Positions 17,591-26,684 of a DNA stretch of 64,000 bases are shown one piece after another. Within the stretch, counting starts at the first letter, position 1. Each line of letters begins with the position of its first letter. The stretch is taken from positions 210,826-274,825 of the forward strand of contig JAGWWM010000001.1 in the NCBI GenBank assembly GCA_018970395.1. The letters run 5' to 3'. The DNA is from Bacteroidota bacterium (GTDB lineage: Bacteria > Bacteroidota > Bacteroidia > Chitinophagales > Chitinophagaceae). Both the position numbers and the translations under genes were made by a program. The notes beneath the pieces were generated by a model. That model saw only the letters and a list, made by a program, of their open reading frames with translations, ran no database searches and had not been told where the DNA came from.

Positions 17591-18419
17591 TCTTACCATA
17601 GCTATTCCCGTTCGGAATGAAGCTTTTCACTTGCCGAACTGCCTCGAGGCAATCGGAAAAAATTTCGCCGCCAGAGTTGTAGTGATAGATTCTGCCAGTA
17701 CGGATGAAACTGCTTCCATTGCCCAATCATGGGGCGCCGAGGTTATTCAGTTTTCATGGGATGGACGATTTCCTAAAAAACGAAACTGGTTTCTTCGTCA
17801 TCATACTCCCTCTACTAAATGGGTTTTATTTTTAGATGCAGATGAATACCTCACACCGGAATTTAAAAATGAGTTGTCCGATAAATTGAATGGAAATGCT
17901 CCCCATAACGGATACATCCTATGCTACAGTATTTTTTTTATGGGCAGAAAAATGAGAGGCGGATATGCTTTAAAAAAACCGGCATTATTTAAAGTTGGAG
18001 CAGGAGAATATGAGCATATTCCCGAACAATGCTGGAGTAATCTGGATATGGAAATTCATGAGCATCCGATCATAGAGGGCTCAATGGGTATCATCAAATC
18101 AAAAATCGAACACAGGGAGGATAAGAACATTCTTCAATATTGGGAAAAACATTTACAATATGCCAGCTGGGAGGCAAATCGCTTTATGGATTATAAAATG
18201 ACTAAGAAAAGTAAAAGTAATCAATGGTTCATTCGACAGCGAATAAAATATTGTTTGATGGATACTCCATTGATTGGGCCGGTTTTTTTTATAGGCAGTT
18301 ACTTCCTGATGGGTGGTTTTTTGAATGGATACCGAGGACTGGCTTTTGGCGTATTAAAAATGGCGTATTTTACATTGGTATATTGTAAAATTCAGGAGTT
18401 AAAACGGGAAATCATTTAG
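17580..18419 (+). CDS. Glycosyltransferase family 2 protein (WaaE/KdtX-like)
   Basis: GT-A family 2 transferase of 279 aa. The N-terminal LTIAIPVRNEAFHLPNCLEAI and VVVIDSASTDETASIA blocks are the nucleotide-binding half, and VLFLDADEYLTPEF holds the metal-binding DAD. GRFPKKRNWFL is typical of the WaaE-like subgroup. A C-terminal hydrophobic stretch (GPVFFIGSYFLMGGFLNGY) may anchor it. This is the last plus-strand gene of the cluster; its last 8 bases overlap the 3' end of the minus-strand acyltransferase gene. Confidence 0.9.
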   Translation: MPLDLTIAIPVRNEAFHLPNCLEAIGKNFAARVVVIDSASTDETASIAQSWGAEVIQFSWDGRFPKKRNWFLRHHTPSTKWVLFLDADEYLTPEFKNELSDKLNGNAPHNGYILCYSIFFMGRKMRGGYALKKPALFKVGAGEYEHIPEQCWSNLDMEIHEHPIIEGSMGIIKSKIEHREDKNILQYWEKHLQYASWEANRFMDYKMTKKSKSNQWFIRQRIKYCLMDTPLIGPVFFIGSYFLMGGFLNGYRGLAFGVLKMAYFTLVYCKIQELKREII

Positions 18420-19044
18420 TTAGTTTTATAACATAGTTGCCTTCAAGTCGATACAGCCAACCACTAATCAGACAAATAGAAGTTCTTTCTCTATTCAAAA
18501 AGTTCAGCTTTGCTCCATGTTCGCTTACCCATCCGGTTTGCTTATGAGGATTTCCCATAATCAATGCGTATGCTCTGACATCATTTGTTACGAAGGATGC
18601 TGAACCAATCATGCAGAATTTTCCTAATTCTATGCCATTTAATACAGTTACATTCGCTCCGATTTGAACTCCATGGTGAAGCCGGGTAGTCTGTAGTTCT
18701 CTTTTTTGCTGCAGCGCATGCTGCCGGTGCGGGTAGTGAATTTTAGTGAAAACTGTTGAATGTCCGATCACCACCCGATTCCCGCAAATCAAACCTTGCG
18801 GCAGATAGACATTATTTTGAATCTCGCAATATTCTCCTATTTCTACTCCCTCCTCAATAAACACATTTTGTCCAATCTTCGAGTAGTTGCCGATTTTTAC
18901 ATTCTTCCCTATCGAGCAAAATTTCCCAAAATTCACATCTTTTCCAATTTCACAACCTTCCGGAATTTCAATTGAATAAGTTGCTGATTTATCAGACATA
19001 TTTTTTTGTTTCTTTTTAGGAATTTTAGAGTTATTGTCAGACAT
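18412..19044 (-). CDS. Left-handed beta-helix N/O-acyltransferase (WlbB-like)
   Basis: Hexapeptide-repeat protein of 210 aa. It has a very regular beta-helix: IGKDVNFGKFCSIGKNVKIGNYSKIGQNVFIEEGVEIG and on, interrupted by a loop with KIHYPHRQHALQ, then VQIGANVTVLNGIELG. The order resembles UDP-sugar N-acetyltransferases of the WlbB/PglD-like group. The first 15 residues are lysine/asparagine-rich; a second ATG at residue 16 (MSDKSATYS) is an equally good start. It is the only cluster gene on the minus strand and converges on the GT2 gene with an 8-base overlap of coding ends. Confidence 0.83.
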   Translation of the reverse strand: MSDNNSKIPKKKQKNMSDKSATYSIEIPEGCEIGKDVNFGKFCSIGKNVKIGNYSKIGQNVFIEEGVEIGEYCEIQNNVYLPQGLICGNRVVIGHSTVFTKIHYPHRQHALQQKRELQTTRLHHGVQIGANVTVLNGIELGKFCMIGSASFVTNDVRAYALIMGNPHKQTGWVSEHGAKLNFLNRERTSICLISGWLYRLEGNYVIKLTK

Positions 19045-19184
19045 TTTTTATGTGTGAATATACAATTACGAAAATCTGTATTTTGTGTTTACATAATGTT
19101 AAGGCTACCTTACCAAATCATTAAATTCTTCTTTTTCGCTCCCATTGAAATCTTGTACCTTTAAGCTTTAGAAGTTTACGTATC

Positions 19185-20216
19185 ATGATCAATTCGAATC
19201 TGAATTCAGATAAAAAAAATCTTACCGCCGCGGATGCGGAGTTTGAAAACAATATCCGTCCGGCGGCGCTGGAAGATTTCTCCGGACAGCAGCAGATCAT
19301 TGATAATCTCAAAATTTTTATTCAGGCAGCCAAGATGAGAGGGGAGGCACTCGATCATGTGCTTTTTCACGGTCCACCCGGATTGGGTAAAACAACGCTT
19401 AGCAGAATTGTAGCGAACGAGCTCGGCGTTTCTATTAAAGAAACGAGCGGACCGGTCATTGAAAAACCCGGAGACCTCGCCGGCTTGCTGACCAGTTTAG
19501 AACCCAACGATGTTTTATTCATAGATGAAATTCATCGCTTGAGTACAGTGGTGGAAGAATACCTCTATGCGGCGATGGAAGATTATCGTATTGACATCAT
19601 GATTGATTCGGGACCGAATGCTCGGAGTATTCAAATCAATTTGAATCCTTTTACATTAATTGGTGCTACTACGAGAAGTGGATTGCTGACGGCACCGCTC
19701 TTGTCGCGTTTTGCTATTAAATCAAGGCTGCAATATTATTCAGCCGAGACGCTGCGGCTGATTGTATTACGTGCATCTTCTATCCTGAAGGTGCCGATTA
19801 CGGAGGATGCTGCAGGTGAGATTGCAGGAAGAAGTCGCGCCACCCCCAGAATCGCCAATGGTTTATTGAGAAGAGTGCGTGATTTCGCACAGGTACTGAA
19901 TAAGGGTAAGATTGATCTGGAAGTTACCCGTCATGCGCTCAAAGCCCTCCAGGTGGATGATCATGGACTGGATGAAATGGACAATAAAATTTTGCTGACC
20001 ATTGTTGAGAAATTCAAGGGAGGCCCTGTAGGCATTACCACCATCGCCACTTCGGTAGGGGAAGAATCAGGTACCCTCGAAGAAGTATATGAACCTTTCT
20101 TAATTCAAGAAGGATTTTTACAAAGAACACCCAGAGGAAGAGAAGTTACCTTGAAGGCTTATCAGCACTTAGGCAAAACACCCCATGCGGGGAATAGTCC
20201 GACCTTATTTTCCTGA
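19185..20216 (+). CDS. ruvB: Holliday junction branch migration helicase RuvB
   Basis: AAA+ motor that, with RuvA, drives branch migration of Holliday junctions. The 343 aa protein has the normal length. Walker A is [11 protein letters not shown] near residues 62-71, Walker B is FIDEIHRL, sensor 1 is [10 protein letters not shown], and the C-terminal winged helix contains [10 protein letters not shown]. No ruvA or ruvC is adjacent. The gene is monocistronic in appearance and converges on the terC-like gene with only 6 bases between stops. A weak -7-like TACCTTTA lies at 19156-19163. Confidence 0.97.
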   Translation: MINSNLNSDKKNLTAADAEFENNIRPAALEDFSGQQQIIDNLKIFIQAAKMRGEALDHVLFHGPPGLGKTTLSRIVANELGVSIKETSGPVIEKPGDLAGLLTSLEPNDVLFIDEIHRLSTVVEEYLYAAMEDYRIDIMIDSGPNARSIQINLNPFTLIGATTRSGLLTAPLLSRFAIKSRLQYYSAETLRLIVLRASSILKVPITEDAAGEIAGRSRATPRIANGLLRRVRDFAQVLNKGKIDLEVTRHALKALQVDDHGLDEMDNKILLTIVEKFKGGPVGITTIATSVGEESGTLEEVYEPFLIQEGFLQRTPRGREVTLKAYQHLGKTPHAGNSPTLFS

Positions 20217-20222
20217 TTCATT

Positions 20223-21008
20223 TTAAGAACCATTTTCTTTTATCACCGGTTCGTTTAACTCTATCACACGATGCCGTTTCATTTTATTACGCATGCTCAT
20301 ATTCAGCAATTCCACTACAAAAGAAAATGCCATTCCAAAATAGATATAATTTTTCAGGTGCAATTGATCAGCAGCATAACTGTCCCATCCTTCAACTACC
20401 AGGCTTAATCCAATCATCACGAGGAAGGAAAGTGCCAGCATTTTTAATGTTGGATGCTGATGAATGAAATTGGAAATCTTCGTGCTGAATTTAAACATAA
20501 TCATCATAGCGATTACTACTGCTATAACCATGATCTCTACATGCTTGGCAGTTCCACCGGCAGTAATGATGCTGTCAAAAGAAAATACTGCATCTATGAG
20601 CATGATTTGGGCAATTCCCTGCGCAAAACTTAGACCTGCTTTTTTATTACCCGAGGAATCAATTTCTTCTCCTTCCAGTTTGTTATGGATTTCCTTGACT
20701 GATTTGTAGATTAGGAATAATCCGCCAGCCAGCATGACCAAGGCTGCGAGATCAAATTCCTTTCCGCTAATGGAAAAAAATGTTTTCCCTTTCTGAGCCA
20801 GCAACCAACCCAGTGCCATCAACAAAAGCGTACGCGAAAGAATTCCCAAAAACATCCACCATCGCTTCGCTTTGATCTTATCCTTAGCATCACGCATGCG
20901 ATTCATGATGATACTTACGAAAATTACGTTGTCAATTCCCAGAACTACTTCCAATACGATCAATATCAATAGGCTGATTAAACTTTCCGCAGTAAATAAA
21001 TATTCCAT
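20223..21008 (-). CDS. TerC family integral membrane protein
   Basis: Polytopic inner-membrane protein of the TerC family, proposed to handle metal ions (often linked to Mn2+ efflux in recent work on relatives). About seven membrane helices are visible. Family blocks are LEVVLGIDNVIFVSII near the N-terminus and MLIDAVFSFDSIITAGG in the middle, both with the membrane-embedded acidic residues typical of the family. The ATG start gives 261 aa; a TTG nine bases upstream would overlap the pyrD TGA as TTGA. It is probably cotranscribed with pyrD. Confidence 0.93.
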   Translation of the reverse strand: MEYLFTAESLISLLILIVLEVVLGIDNVIFVSIIMNRMRDAKDKIKAKRWWMFLGILSRTLLLMALGWLLAQKGKTFFSISGKEFDLAALVMLAGGLFLIYKSVKEIHNKLEGEEIDSSGNKKAGLSFAQGIAQIMLIDAVFSFDSIITAGGTAKHVEIMVIAVVIAMMIMFKFSTKISNFIHQHPTLKMLALSFLVMIGLSLVVEGWDSYAADQLHLKNYIYFGMAFSFVVELLNMSMRNKMKRHRVIELNEPVIKENGS

Positions 21009-21013
21009 AGGTA

Positions 21014-22048
21014 TCAATTAATATATTTCACGATTTTTTTTACGATTGCAGGTCCTTCATACACAAATCCTGTCCACACCTGAATGAGCGAAGCACCCAT
21101 TTGCAATTTTATTTTTGCATCTTCTGCAGTAAAAATTCCTCCGCTTCCAATGATGGGTATTTTCCCTTCTGATTTTTCATGAATGAAACGAATCCATTCA
21201 TTGCTTTTGGTTTGCAAAGGCTTTCCGCTTAGTCCACCTGCTCCAATCTCTTCAATTTTTGTAGCATCGGTTATCAGATTAGTCCGATCAATCGTTGTGT
21301 TAGAAACCACTAGTCCATCTAGTTGAATTTCCAAAGCAAGTTCAATTACATCTTCAACTTGTGCTGCTGACAAATCGGGTGCAATTTTCAACAACAAGGG
21401 TTTTGTTTTTCCATTATTGCGGTTGATTTGCTGAAGTCTGGTCAGAATGGTTCTTAAACTTTCTTTCTCTTGCAATTCCCGAAGTCCGGGCGTGTTGGGG
21501 CTGCTTACATTCACTACAAAATAGTCCACCCAATCATAAAGTCGTTCAAAACAAATTTCATAGTCCCGAGCTGCATTTTCATTGGGAGTTATTTTGTTTT
21601 TTCCAATATTACCACCGATGATTAAGCGTGTGTTTTTGTTTTTGGATCTCCATTCTTTCAGCCTTTCCGCTATTTTCTCCACGCCTTCATTATTGAAACC
21701 CATTCTGTTGATGAGTGCTTTGTCTTTGGGGAGTCTGAATAAGCGAGGTTTTGGATTCCCTTCCTGAGGTAGAGGGGTTACAGTACCAATTTCCACAAAG
21801 CCAAAACCCAGTGTCTCCAGTTCGGTAAGGTAGCGGGCATTTTTGTCGAAGCCTGCACCGAGTCCAACCCGATTCGAAAATGACAGATTCCACAGCTGAA
21901 TGGGATTTGAATTGACGGGCTGAAAAAAACGATGCAGTAACACACGAAGGCTTTTGAACCTGCAACAAATTTTCAATGCCGACATGGCAATATGATGCGC
22001 CTTTTCAGCATCCATTAAAAACAATATAGAGCGGAGGATACGATACAT
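21014..22048 (-). CDS. pyrD: Dihydroorotate dehydrogenase (quinone), class 2
   Basis: Oxidises dihydroorotate to orotate in pyrimidine synthesis and passes electrons to quinone at the inner membrane. The N-terminal amphipathic helices (YRILRSILFLMDAEKAHHI) mark class 2. Active-site regions include GLGAGFDKNA, NRMGFNNEG, VNVSSPNTPGLR with the catalytic serine, LLLKIAPDLS and VVSNTTI; flavin phosphate binding is in GAGGLSG and IIGSGGI. At 344 aa the length is normal. It lies between the PLP-enzyme gene (24 bases upstream) and the terC-like gene. Confidence 0.97.
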   Translation of the reverse strand: MYRILRSILFLMDAEKAHHIAMSALKICCRFKSLRVLLHRFFQPVNSNPIQLWNLSFSNRVGLGAGFDKNARYLTELETLGFGFVEIGTVTPLPQEGNPKPRLFRLPKDKALINRMGFNNEGVEKIAERLKEWRSKNKNTRLIIGGNIGKNKITPNENAARDYEICFERLYDWVDYFVVNVSSPNTPGLRELQEKESLRTILTRLQQINRNNGKTKPLLLKIAPDLSAAQVEDVIELALEIQLDGLVVSNTTIDRTNLITDATKIEEIGAGGLSGKPLQTKSNEWIRFIHEKSEGKIPIIGSGGIFTAEDAKIKLQMGASLIQVWTGFVYEGPAIVKKIVKYIN

Positions 22049-22072
22049 AGGAATGCGAAGATATTACGAACT

Positions 22073-22975
22073 TTAAAATTGAATTGAATTATTCCCCTGT
22101 AATCCTCCCGAATGGATGAAAAGAATGGGCTGATCGGATTGTAGTATTCCTTTTTCAATCAAATCCAATAATCCATACAATGCTTTTGCGGTATAAATAA
22201 AATCGAGCGGTAGTTGATATTGTTGATTGATCTTCTTCATAAAATGTAAAAGCGTTTCGTTCTTTTTGGCGTAACCGCCGAAACTGTAATTGAAATTTAT
22301 CTGAATATTAGGATGCTTGATCGGGTCAAAAAGCTGACCTGTAAAAATATCCTGATCTTCATTTCTGATTTGAATGGCAGGAATGCCCAAAAGCGATTGA
22401 TGGGGAAGTAGGGATTCTTTCAAACCTTTAAACATCGTACCGCTTCCAACAGCACATACTATTATTTGATATTGTTCAATATTTTCAATTGACTGAATCA
22501 TTTCAGCTGCTCCTTTTATTCCTTCCGCATTGGCACCTCCCATCGGCACAAAATGTTCCGTTGTTCTTGTTTTGATTATTTTTTGCATCGTTGGATGAGA
22601 TGCGTCAAATTCGTTTCTCTCAATCGGGATCAACTCCATTCCACATTCTGTGCAAAACTGCAAAGTTGGATTCAGCGGCAATTTAATTTCTCCTCGAATA
22701 ATGCCGGTGGATTTTAAATTATTTTCTTTGCAAAAAAAAGCAGTTGCGGCAAGATGGTTGGAATAGGCGCCTCCCATCGTAAGGATTCCCCTTTTCCCTT
22801 GATCCAACGCAGCTGCAACATTATATTTCAACTTGTAAAATTTATTGCCGGATACAATGGGGTGCAACTGATCGAATCGCGCTACGTGAACTGGAAGGAT
22901 TGCTCCGTCAACTCCCGTTACATTTATCAACGTAATTTTTACTTTATTATTTGTATTAAATATTGCTTGAAACAT
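22073..22975 (-). CDS. PLP-dependent D-cysteine desulfhydrase / ACC deaminase family protein
   Basis: Fold-type II PLP enzyme of 300 aa. The cofactor lysine is in GNKFYKLKYNVAAAL, the phosphate/serine region in TMGGAYSNHLAATAFF, and a glycine-rich loop in VCAVGSGTMFKGL. Family members act as D-cysteine desulfhydrases or 1-aminocyclopropane-1-carboxylate deaminases; sequence reading alone does not decide, and many Bacteroidetes copies are assigned only to the family. It is the first gene of a likely operon with pyrD and terC. Confidence 0.88.
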   Translation of the reverse strand: MFQAIFNTNNKVKITLINVTGVDGAILPVHVARFDQLHPIVSGNKFYKLKYNVAAALDQGKRGILTMGGAYSNHLAATAFFCKENNLKSTGIIRGEIKLPLNPTLQFCTECGMELIPIERNEFDASHPTMQKIIKTRTTEHFVPMGGANAEGIKGAAEMIQSIENIEQYQIIVCAVGSGTMFKGLKESLLPHQSLLGIPAIQIRNEDQDIFTGQLFDPIKHPNIQINFNYSFGGYAKKNETLLHFMKKINQQYQLPLDFIYTAKALYGLLDLIEKGILQSDQPILFIHSGGLQGNNSIQF

Positions 22976-23102
22976 GGAGTTCCTTTATCTTCGCTAATGC
23001 AAATTATACCTTGTTTATCAACGAATGAATTCTTTTAAACAGGAAGTTTTAAGAATTTGCAAGTCACACAGATAACGATTCTACATTCATAAAAATATTT
23101 TA

Positions 23103-24002
23103 ATGAAACCAAGTTTATTGATTTTAGCAGCCGGCATGGCAAGCAGATACGGAAGCATGAAACAGACAGAGGGATTTGGTCCCCAAGGAGAAACCATCAT
23201 GGATTATTCAATTTATGATGCCATTAGAGCAGGTTTTGGAAAAGTGGTTTTTGTGATCCGAAAAGATTTTGCCGAAGCTTTCCAAGGCGTTTTTGAAAAA
23301 AAACTCAAAGGAAAAATTCAAACTGAATATGTGTATCAGTCTTTGGATTCATTAACCGGTGATTTCACCCTTCCGCAGGAGCGCCAAAAGCCCTGGGGAA
23401 CTGCGCATGCGGTATTGTGTGCCAAGGATGTAATTAAAGAACCTTTTGCAGTAATCAATGCGGATGATTTTTACGGAAGAGATGCATTTGAAAAAGCGTA
23501 TCAGTTCCTTACCACAGATTGCCAACCCGAAAAACACGCTATCATAGGTTACGATCTTTCCAAAACATTAAGTCCTAACGGAACAGTGAGCAGAGGCGTA
23601 TGTGAAGTGGATGCACAAAATAATCTGGTGAGCATTACGGAAAGAACCAATATTTACGCAGAAGGAGATAAGATTATTTATGAGGATCAATCCGGAAAGC
23701 ACGAAGTACCCTATCACTCCAGCGTGAGCATGAATTTCTGGTGCTTCGATGATTCTGTCTTTTATCTCACCGGAAAATTATTTAAACAATTTCTCCAGCA
23801 ATCGGGCAATGAACTGAAATCGGAATTCTTTATACCTATCGTTGCCGATACATTCATTAAGGAAGAATTAGGAGTAATAGAAGTGATTCCGACCAGTGCA
23901 GACTGGTTTGGCGTAACCTACAAAGAAGATGCTCCGGGTGTACAAAACCGCATCAATGAGCTGATTGCATCAGGGCAATATCCAAATGCTCTTTGGGATT
24001 GA
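23103..24002 (+). CDS. Sugar nucleotidyltransferase-like protein (NTP_transferase fold)
   Basis: Predicted nucleotidyltransferase of 299 aa that would make an NDP-sugar from NTP and sugar phosphate. The N-terminal signature is SLLILAAGMASRYGSMKQ, a variant of the usual GxGTRL-type loop. The metal-binding aspartate region is INADDFYGRDAF, and NGTVSRGVCEVD and SVSMNFWCFD follow. A family standard for UDP-glucose or GDP-mannose enzymes is not met closely, so the substrate is unknown. It stands alone and converges on pgi with about 14 bases between the stops. Confidence 0.8.
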   Translation: MKPSLLILAAGMASRYGSMKQTEGFGPQGETIMDYSIYDAIRAGFGKVVFVIRKDFAEAFQGVFEKKLKGKIQTEYVYQSLDSLTGDFTLPQERQKPWGTAHAVLCAKDVIKEPFAVINADDFYGRDAFEKAYQFLTTDCQPEKHAIIGYDLSKTLSPNGTVSRGVCEVDAQNNLVSITERTNIYAEGDKIIYEDQSGKHEVPYHSSVSMNFWCFDDSVFYLTGKLFKQFLQQSGNELKSEFFIPIVADTFIKEELGVIEVIPTSADWFGVTYKEDAPGVQNRINELIASGQYPNALWD

Positions 24003-24016
24003 AAAATGATAATGAA

Positions 24017-25648
24017 TTAAGATTTCCTGAAATTTTTATACAAGTTTATCAAAGCATTCGTGCTGTCATCGTGCGAATGTACTTGCTCCTCATTTTTCAA
24101 CTCAGGCAGAATTTTATTGGCCAGCACTTTTCCCAATTCTACTCCCCATTGGTCGTAGCTGAAAATATTCCATATAATACCCTGCACGAAAATTTTATGT
24201 TCATAGAAGGCGATCAGCTCCCCTAATGTATAGGGCGTGATCTTTTTGATTAAAATAGAATTGGTGGGTCGGTTGCCTTCAAAGACTTTATAAGGTATCA
24301 GTGATTCGCTCACTCCTTCTGCTCTTAGTTCCTCCGCTGTTTTCCCATTCATCAAGGCCTCTGTCTGCGCAAAGAAATTGCTCATTAGTTTTTCGTGATG
24401 ATCACTCACAGGATTATGGCTTACCGCTGCGGCAATAAAATCAGAGGGAATCAGGTGGGTGCCCTGATGAATCAACTGGTAGAAAGAATGTTGTCCGTTG
24501 GTGCCGGGTTCTCCCCAAATAATCGGTCCGGTGGCATAGGATACTCTTTCTCCGTTTCGATCTACAAATTTCCCATTGCTTTCCATATCTCCCTGTTGCA
24601 GATAAGCGGCAAAGCGATGCAGGTACTGGTCGTAGGGAAGAACGGCATGACTTTTTGCATCAAAGAAATTCGCATACCAGACACCGAGCATTCCCATGAT
24701 CACGGGAATATTTCTTTCTAAAGGTTCATGTTGAAAATGAGTATCTGCTAGATAGGCTCCCTGCAATAAGGATTCAAAATTGCCATAACCAATCGTGAGT
24801 GCGATGGATAGACCAATGGCACTCCACAAGGAATATCTTCCTCCTACCCAATCCCAGAATTCAAACATATTGGCTTTGTCAATGCCAAATGCCACGACCT
24901 CTTTTTCATTAGTAGATAAGGCTGCAAAATGTTTTGCGATATACGCTTCATCTTTGGCATGTTGTAAGAACCAGTTTCTAGCCGAATGCGCATTGGTCAT
25001 CGTTTCCTGCGTAGTGAAAGTTTTGGAAGCAATGAGGAATAATGTTTCATCCGGTGTTACTTTCTTCAATGTTTCGGCAATATGCGTGCCGTCCACGTTG
25101 CTTACAAAATAGGTTTGAATGCCTTCTACCCAATATGGTTTTAGCGCTTCGGTTACCATCACAGGTCCGAGATCGCTTCCGCCAATACCCAAATTGACGA
25201 TGTATTTAATTTTTTTGCCCGTATAACCTTTCCATTCTCCTGAATGCACTTTTTCACAGAAAGATTTCATTTGCGCCAACACCCGTTGTATATCGGGCAT
25301 TACATCTTTCCCATCTGAAAGTGCCGGGTTACCTGAAAAATTACGAAGGGCGGTATGCAGTACAGAACGGTTTTCAGTCTGATTGATTTTTTCACCACTG
25401 AACATTGCTTGTATGGCTTCTTTCAGCTTGCATTCGTCGGCAAGTTCAATAAGCAGTTTAACAGTGGTAGTATTGATGATATTTTTGGAGAAATCCAGCA
25501 CCAGATCTTTCGAGCAGGCGCTGAAGTTGGCAAAACGATTAGGATCTTCTTTGAATAAATCGCGCAGATGCGTTTTCTTCATTTCCACGGCGTGCTGCGT
25601 TAATGCTTGCCATGCTTTAGTAGTAGTAGGATTGACATTTGGTAACAT
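24017..25648 (-). CDS. pgi: Glucose-6-phosphate isomerase
   Basis: Interconverts glucose-6-phosphate and fructose-6-phosphate in glycolysis. The 543 aa protein is of the large form used in proteobacteria and eukaryotes. Signatures are [49 protein letters not shown] and [18 protein letters not shown], which hold the catalytic Glu, His and phosphate-binding residues. The start lies 12 bases after ribF, so both are probably transcribed from the ribF promoter. Confidence 0.97.
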   Translation of the reverse strand: MLPNVNPTTTKAWQALTQHAVEMKKTHLRDLFKEDPNRFANFSACSKDLVLDFSKNIINTTTVKLLIELADECKLKEAIQAMFSGEKINQTENRSVLHTALRNFSGNPALSDGKDVMPDIQRVLAQMKSFCEKVHSGEWKGYTGKKIKYIVNLGIGGSDLGPVMVTEALKPYWVEGIQTYFVSNVDGTHIAETLKKVTPDETLFLIASKTFTTQETMTNAHSARNWFLQHAKDEAYIAKHFAALSTNEKEVVAFGIDKANMFEFWDWVGGRYSLWSAIGLSIALTIGYGNFESLLQGAYLADTHFQHEPLERNIPVIMGMLGVWYANFFDAKSHAVLPYDQYLHRFAAYLQQGDMESNGKFVDRNGERVSYATGPIIWGEPGTNGQHSFYQLIHQGTHLIPSDFIAAAVSHNPVSDHHEKLMSNFFAQTEALMNGKTAEELRAEGVSESLIPYKVFEGNRPTNSILIKKITPYTLGELIAFYEHKIFVQGIIWNIFSYDQWGVELGKVLANKILPELKNEEQVHSHDDSTNALINLYKNFRKS

Positions 25649-25660
25649 GATACTGAGGGT

Positions 25661-26602
25661 TTAAAAATGAATGTTAGCAAGCAATTGAATCGATTGAGTT
25701 TTATCCTGATGCAATTGTTCCTGCAGCGCAGAAAGTCCGCTGAACTTTTGTTCGGCTCGCAGAAAATGATGCAGATGAACGGTCAGATGCCGGTCGTAAA
25801 TATCTTCGTTGAAGTCGAACATATTCACTTCGATGGATCGGTTGGTGCCATTGAGTGTGGGTCGTATGCCGATATTCATCATCCCTTTAAATTTTCGCTC
25901 ATCCCCTTCCAGAGAGGCGGTTACGGTATAAACACCATTACCGGGAATTAGTTTATTTTTTTCTTCTACTTCCAGATTAGCGGTAGGGTAGCCAATGCTT
26001 CTGCCCGTTTGATTGTTCAATACGATGCGTCCTTTAAAACTGTAAGGATGACCTAAAAACGCGTTGGCAAGAGCAAGATCGCCATTCAGCAGGGCGTTTC
26101 TGATTTTGGTAGAACTGATGATGGATTCCTGTATGATGGCTTCATCAATTTCAACCACTTCATAGCCGAATGTTGGTGCATGGGATTGCAGCATTTGTAA
26201 ATCGCCCTCTCTTTTATTCCCGAATTTATGATCATATCCAATGATGATCTGATGAGGGTGAAAGCGGTCAACCAGAAAATCCCTGATATAGGCTTCGGCG
26301 CTAAGCGACGCAAAGGTTTGGGTGAAGGGAACCACCACTACATGATTGATATCGTAAGCCCTTAGCAGTTGAATACGCTCTTCCAGAGTAGTGAGTTCCT
26401 GTATGCCGGCGTCGGGCTGTACAATGAAACGGGGGTGAGGATAGAAGGTGATGAGCACTGATTCTCCCTCGCATTTCTTTGCAGATTCAGTAAGCTGACG
26501 AATGATTTTCTGATGTCCCAGATGCACGCCATCGAAGGTTCCAATGGTTAAAACCGCTTTTATAAAGGACGGCAGATGATCTATATTTCTGAAAACCTTC
26601 AT
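25661..26602 (-). CDS. ribF: Bifunctional riboflavin kinase / FAD synthetase
   Basis: Makes FMN from riboflavin and ATP, then FAD from FMN. The N-terminal adenylyltransferase half has TIGTFDGVHLGHQKII with the HxGH motif. The C-terminal flavokinase half has GRIVLNNQTGRSIGYPTANLEV and GVYTVTA. At 313 aa the domain order and length are normal. It starts divergently from purM, 82 bases apart, and a clear -7 box (TAGTTTTG, minus strand, 26622-26629) lies about 20 bases upstream of the ATG. It heads an operon with pgi. Confidence 0.97.
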   Translation of the reverse strand: MKVFRNIDHLPSFIKAVLTIGTFDGVHLGHQKIIRQLTESAKKCEGESVLITFYPHPRFIVQPDAGIQELTTLEERIQLLRAYDINHVVVVPFTQTFASLSAEAYIRDFLVDRFHPHQIIIGYDHKFGNKREGDLQMLQSHAPTFGYEVVEIDEAIIQESIISSTKIRNALLNGDLALANAFLGHPYSFKGRIVLNNQTGRSIGYPTANLEVEEKNKLIPGNGVYTVTASLEGDERKFKGMMNIGIRPTLNGTNRSIEVNMFDFNEDIYDRHLTVHLHHFLRAEQKFSGLSALQEQLHQDKTQSIQLLANIHF

Positions 26603-26621
26603 GTAGTCTTGAAAATGAGTG

Positions 26622-26629
26622 CAAAACTA
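26622..26629 (-). promoter_or_regulatory. -7 box of the ribF-pgi promoter
   Basis: Minus-strand TAGTTTTG fits the Bacteroidetes -7 consensus TAnnTTTG and lies 19 bases before the ribF ATG. I do not see a good TTTG 19-21 bases upstream. It overlaps the spacing of the divergent purM promoter, so the two could compete for polymerase. Confidence 0.55.
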
Positions 26630-26634
26630 ATGAT

Positions 26635-26665
26635 TTTGCCGTGGCTCTGTTATCATGTAGTTTTG
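26635..26665 (+). promoter_or_regulatory. purM promoter, Bacteroidetes sigma type
   Basis: TTTG at 26635-26638 and TAGTTTTG at 26658-26665 are separated by exactly 19 bases, an exact fit to TTTG-N19-TAnnTTTG. The purM ATG is 19 bases after the -7 box, leaving a leader of only about 10-15 bases. Confidence 0.75.
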
Positions 26666-26684
26666 AGCCTCAGAAATTCTTTTC

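Noticed and set aside
20217..20222. Bidirectional terminator between ruvB and the terC-like gene
   Set aside because: Only 6 bases lie between the stops and no stem with a T-run is visible there.
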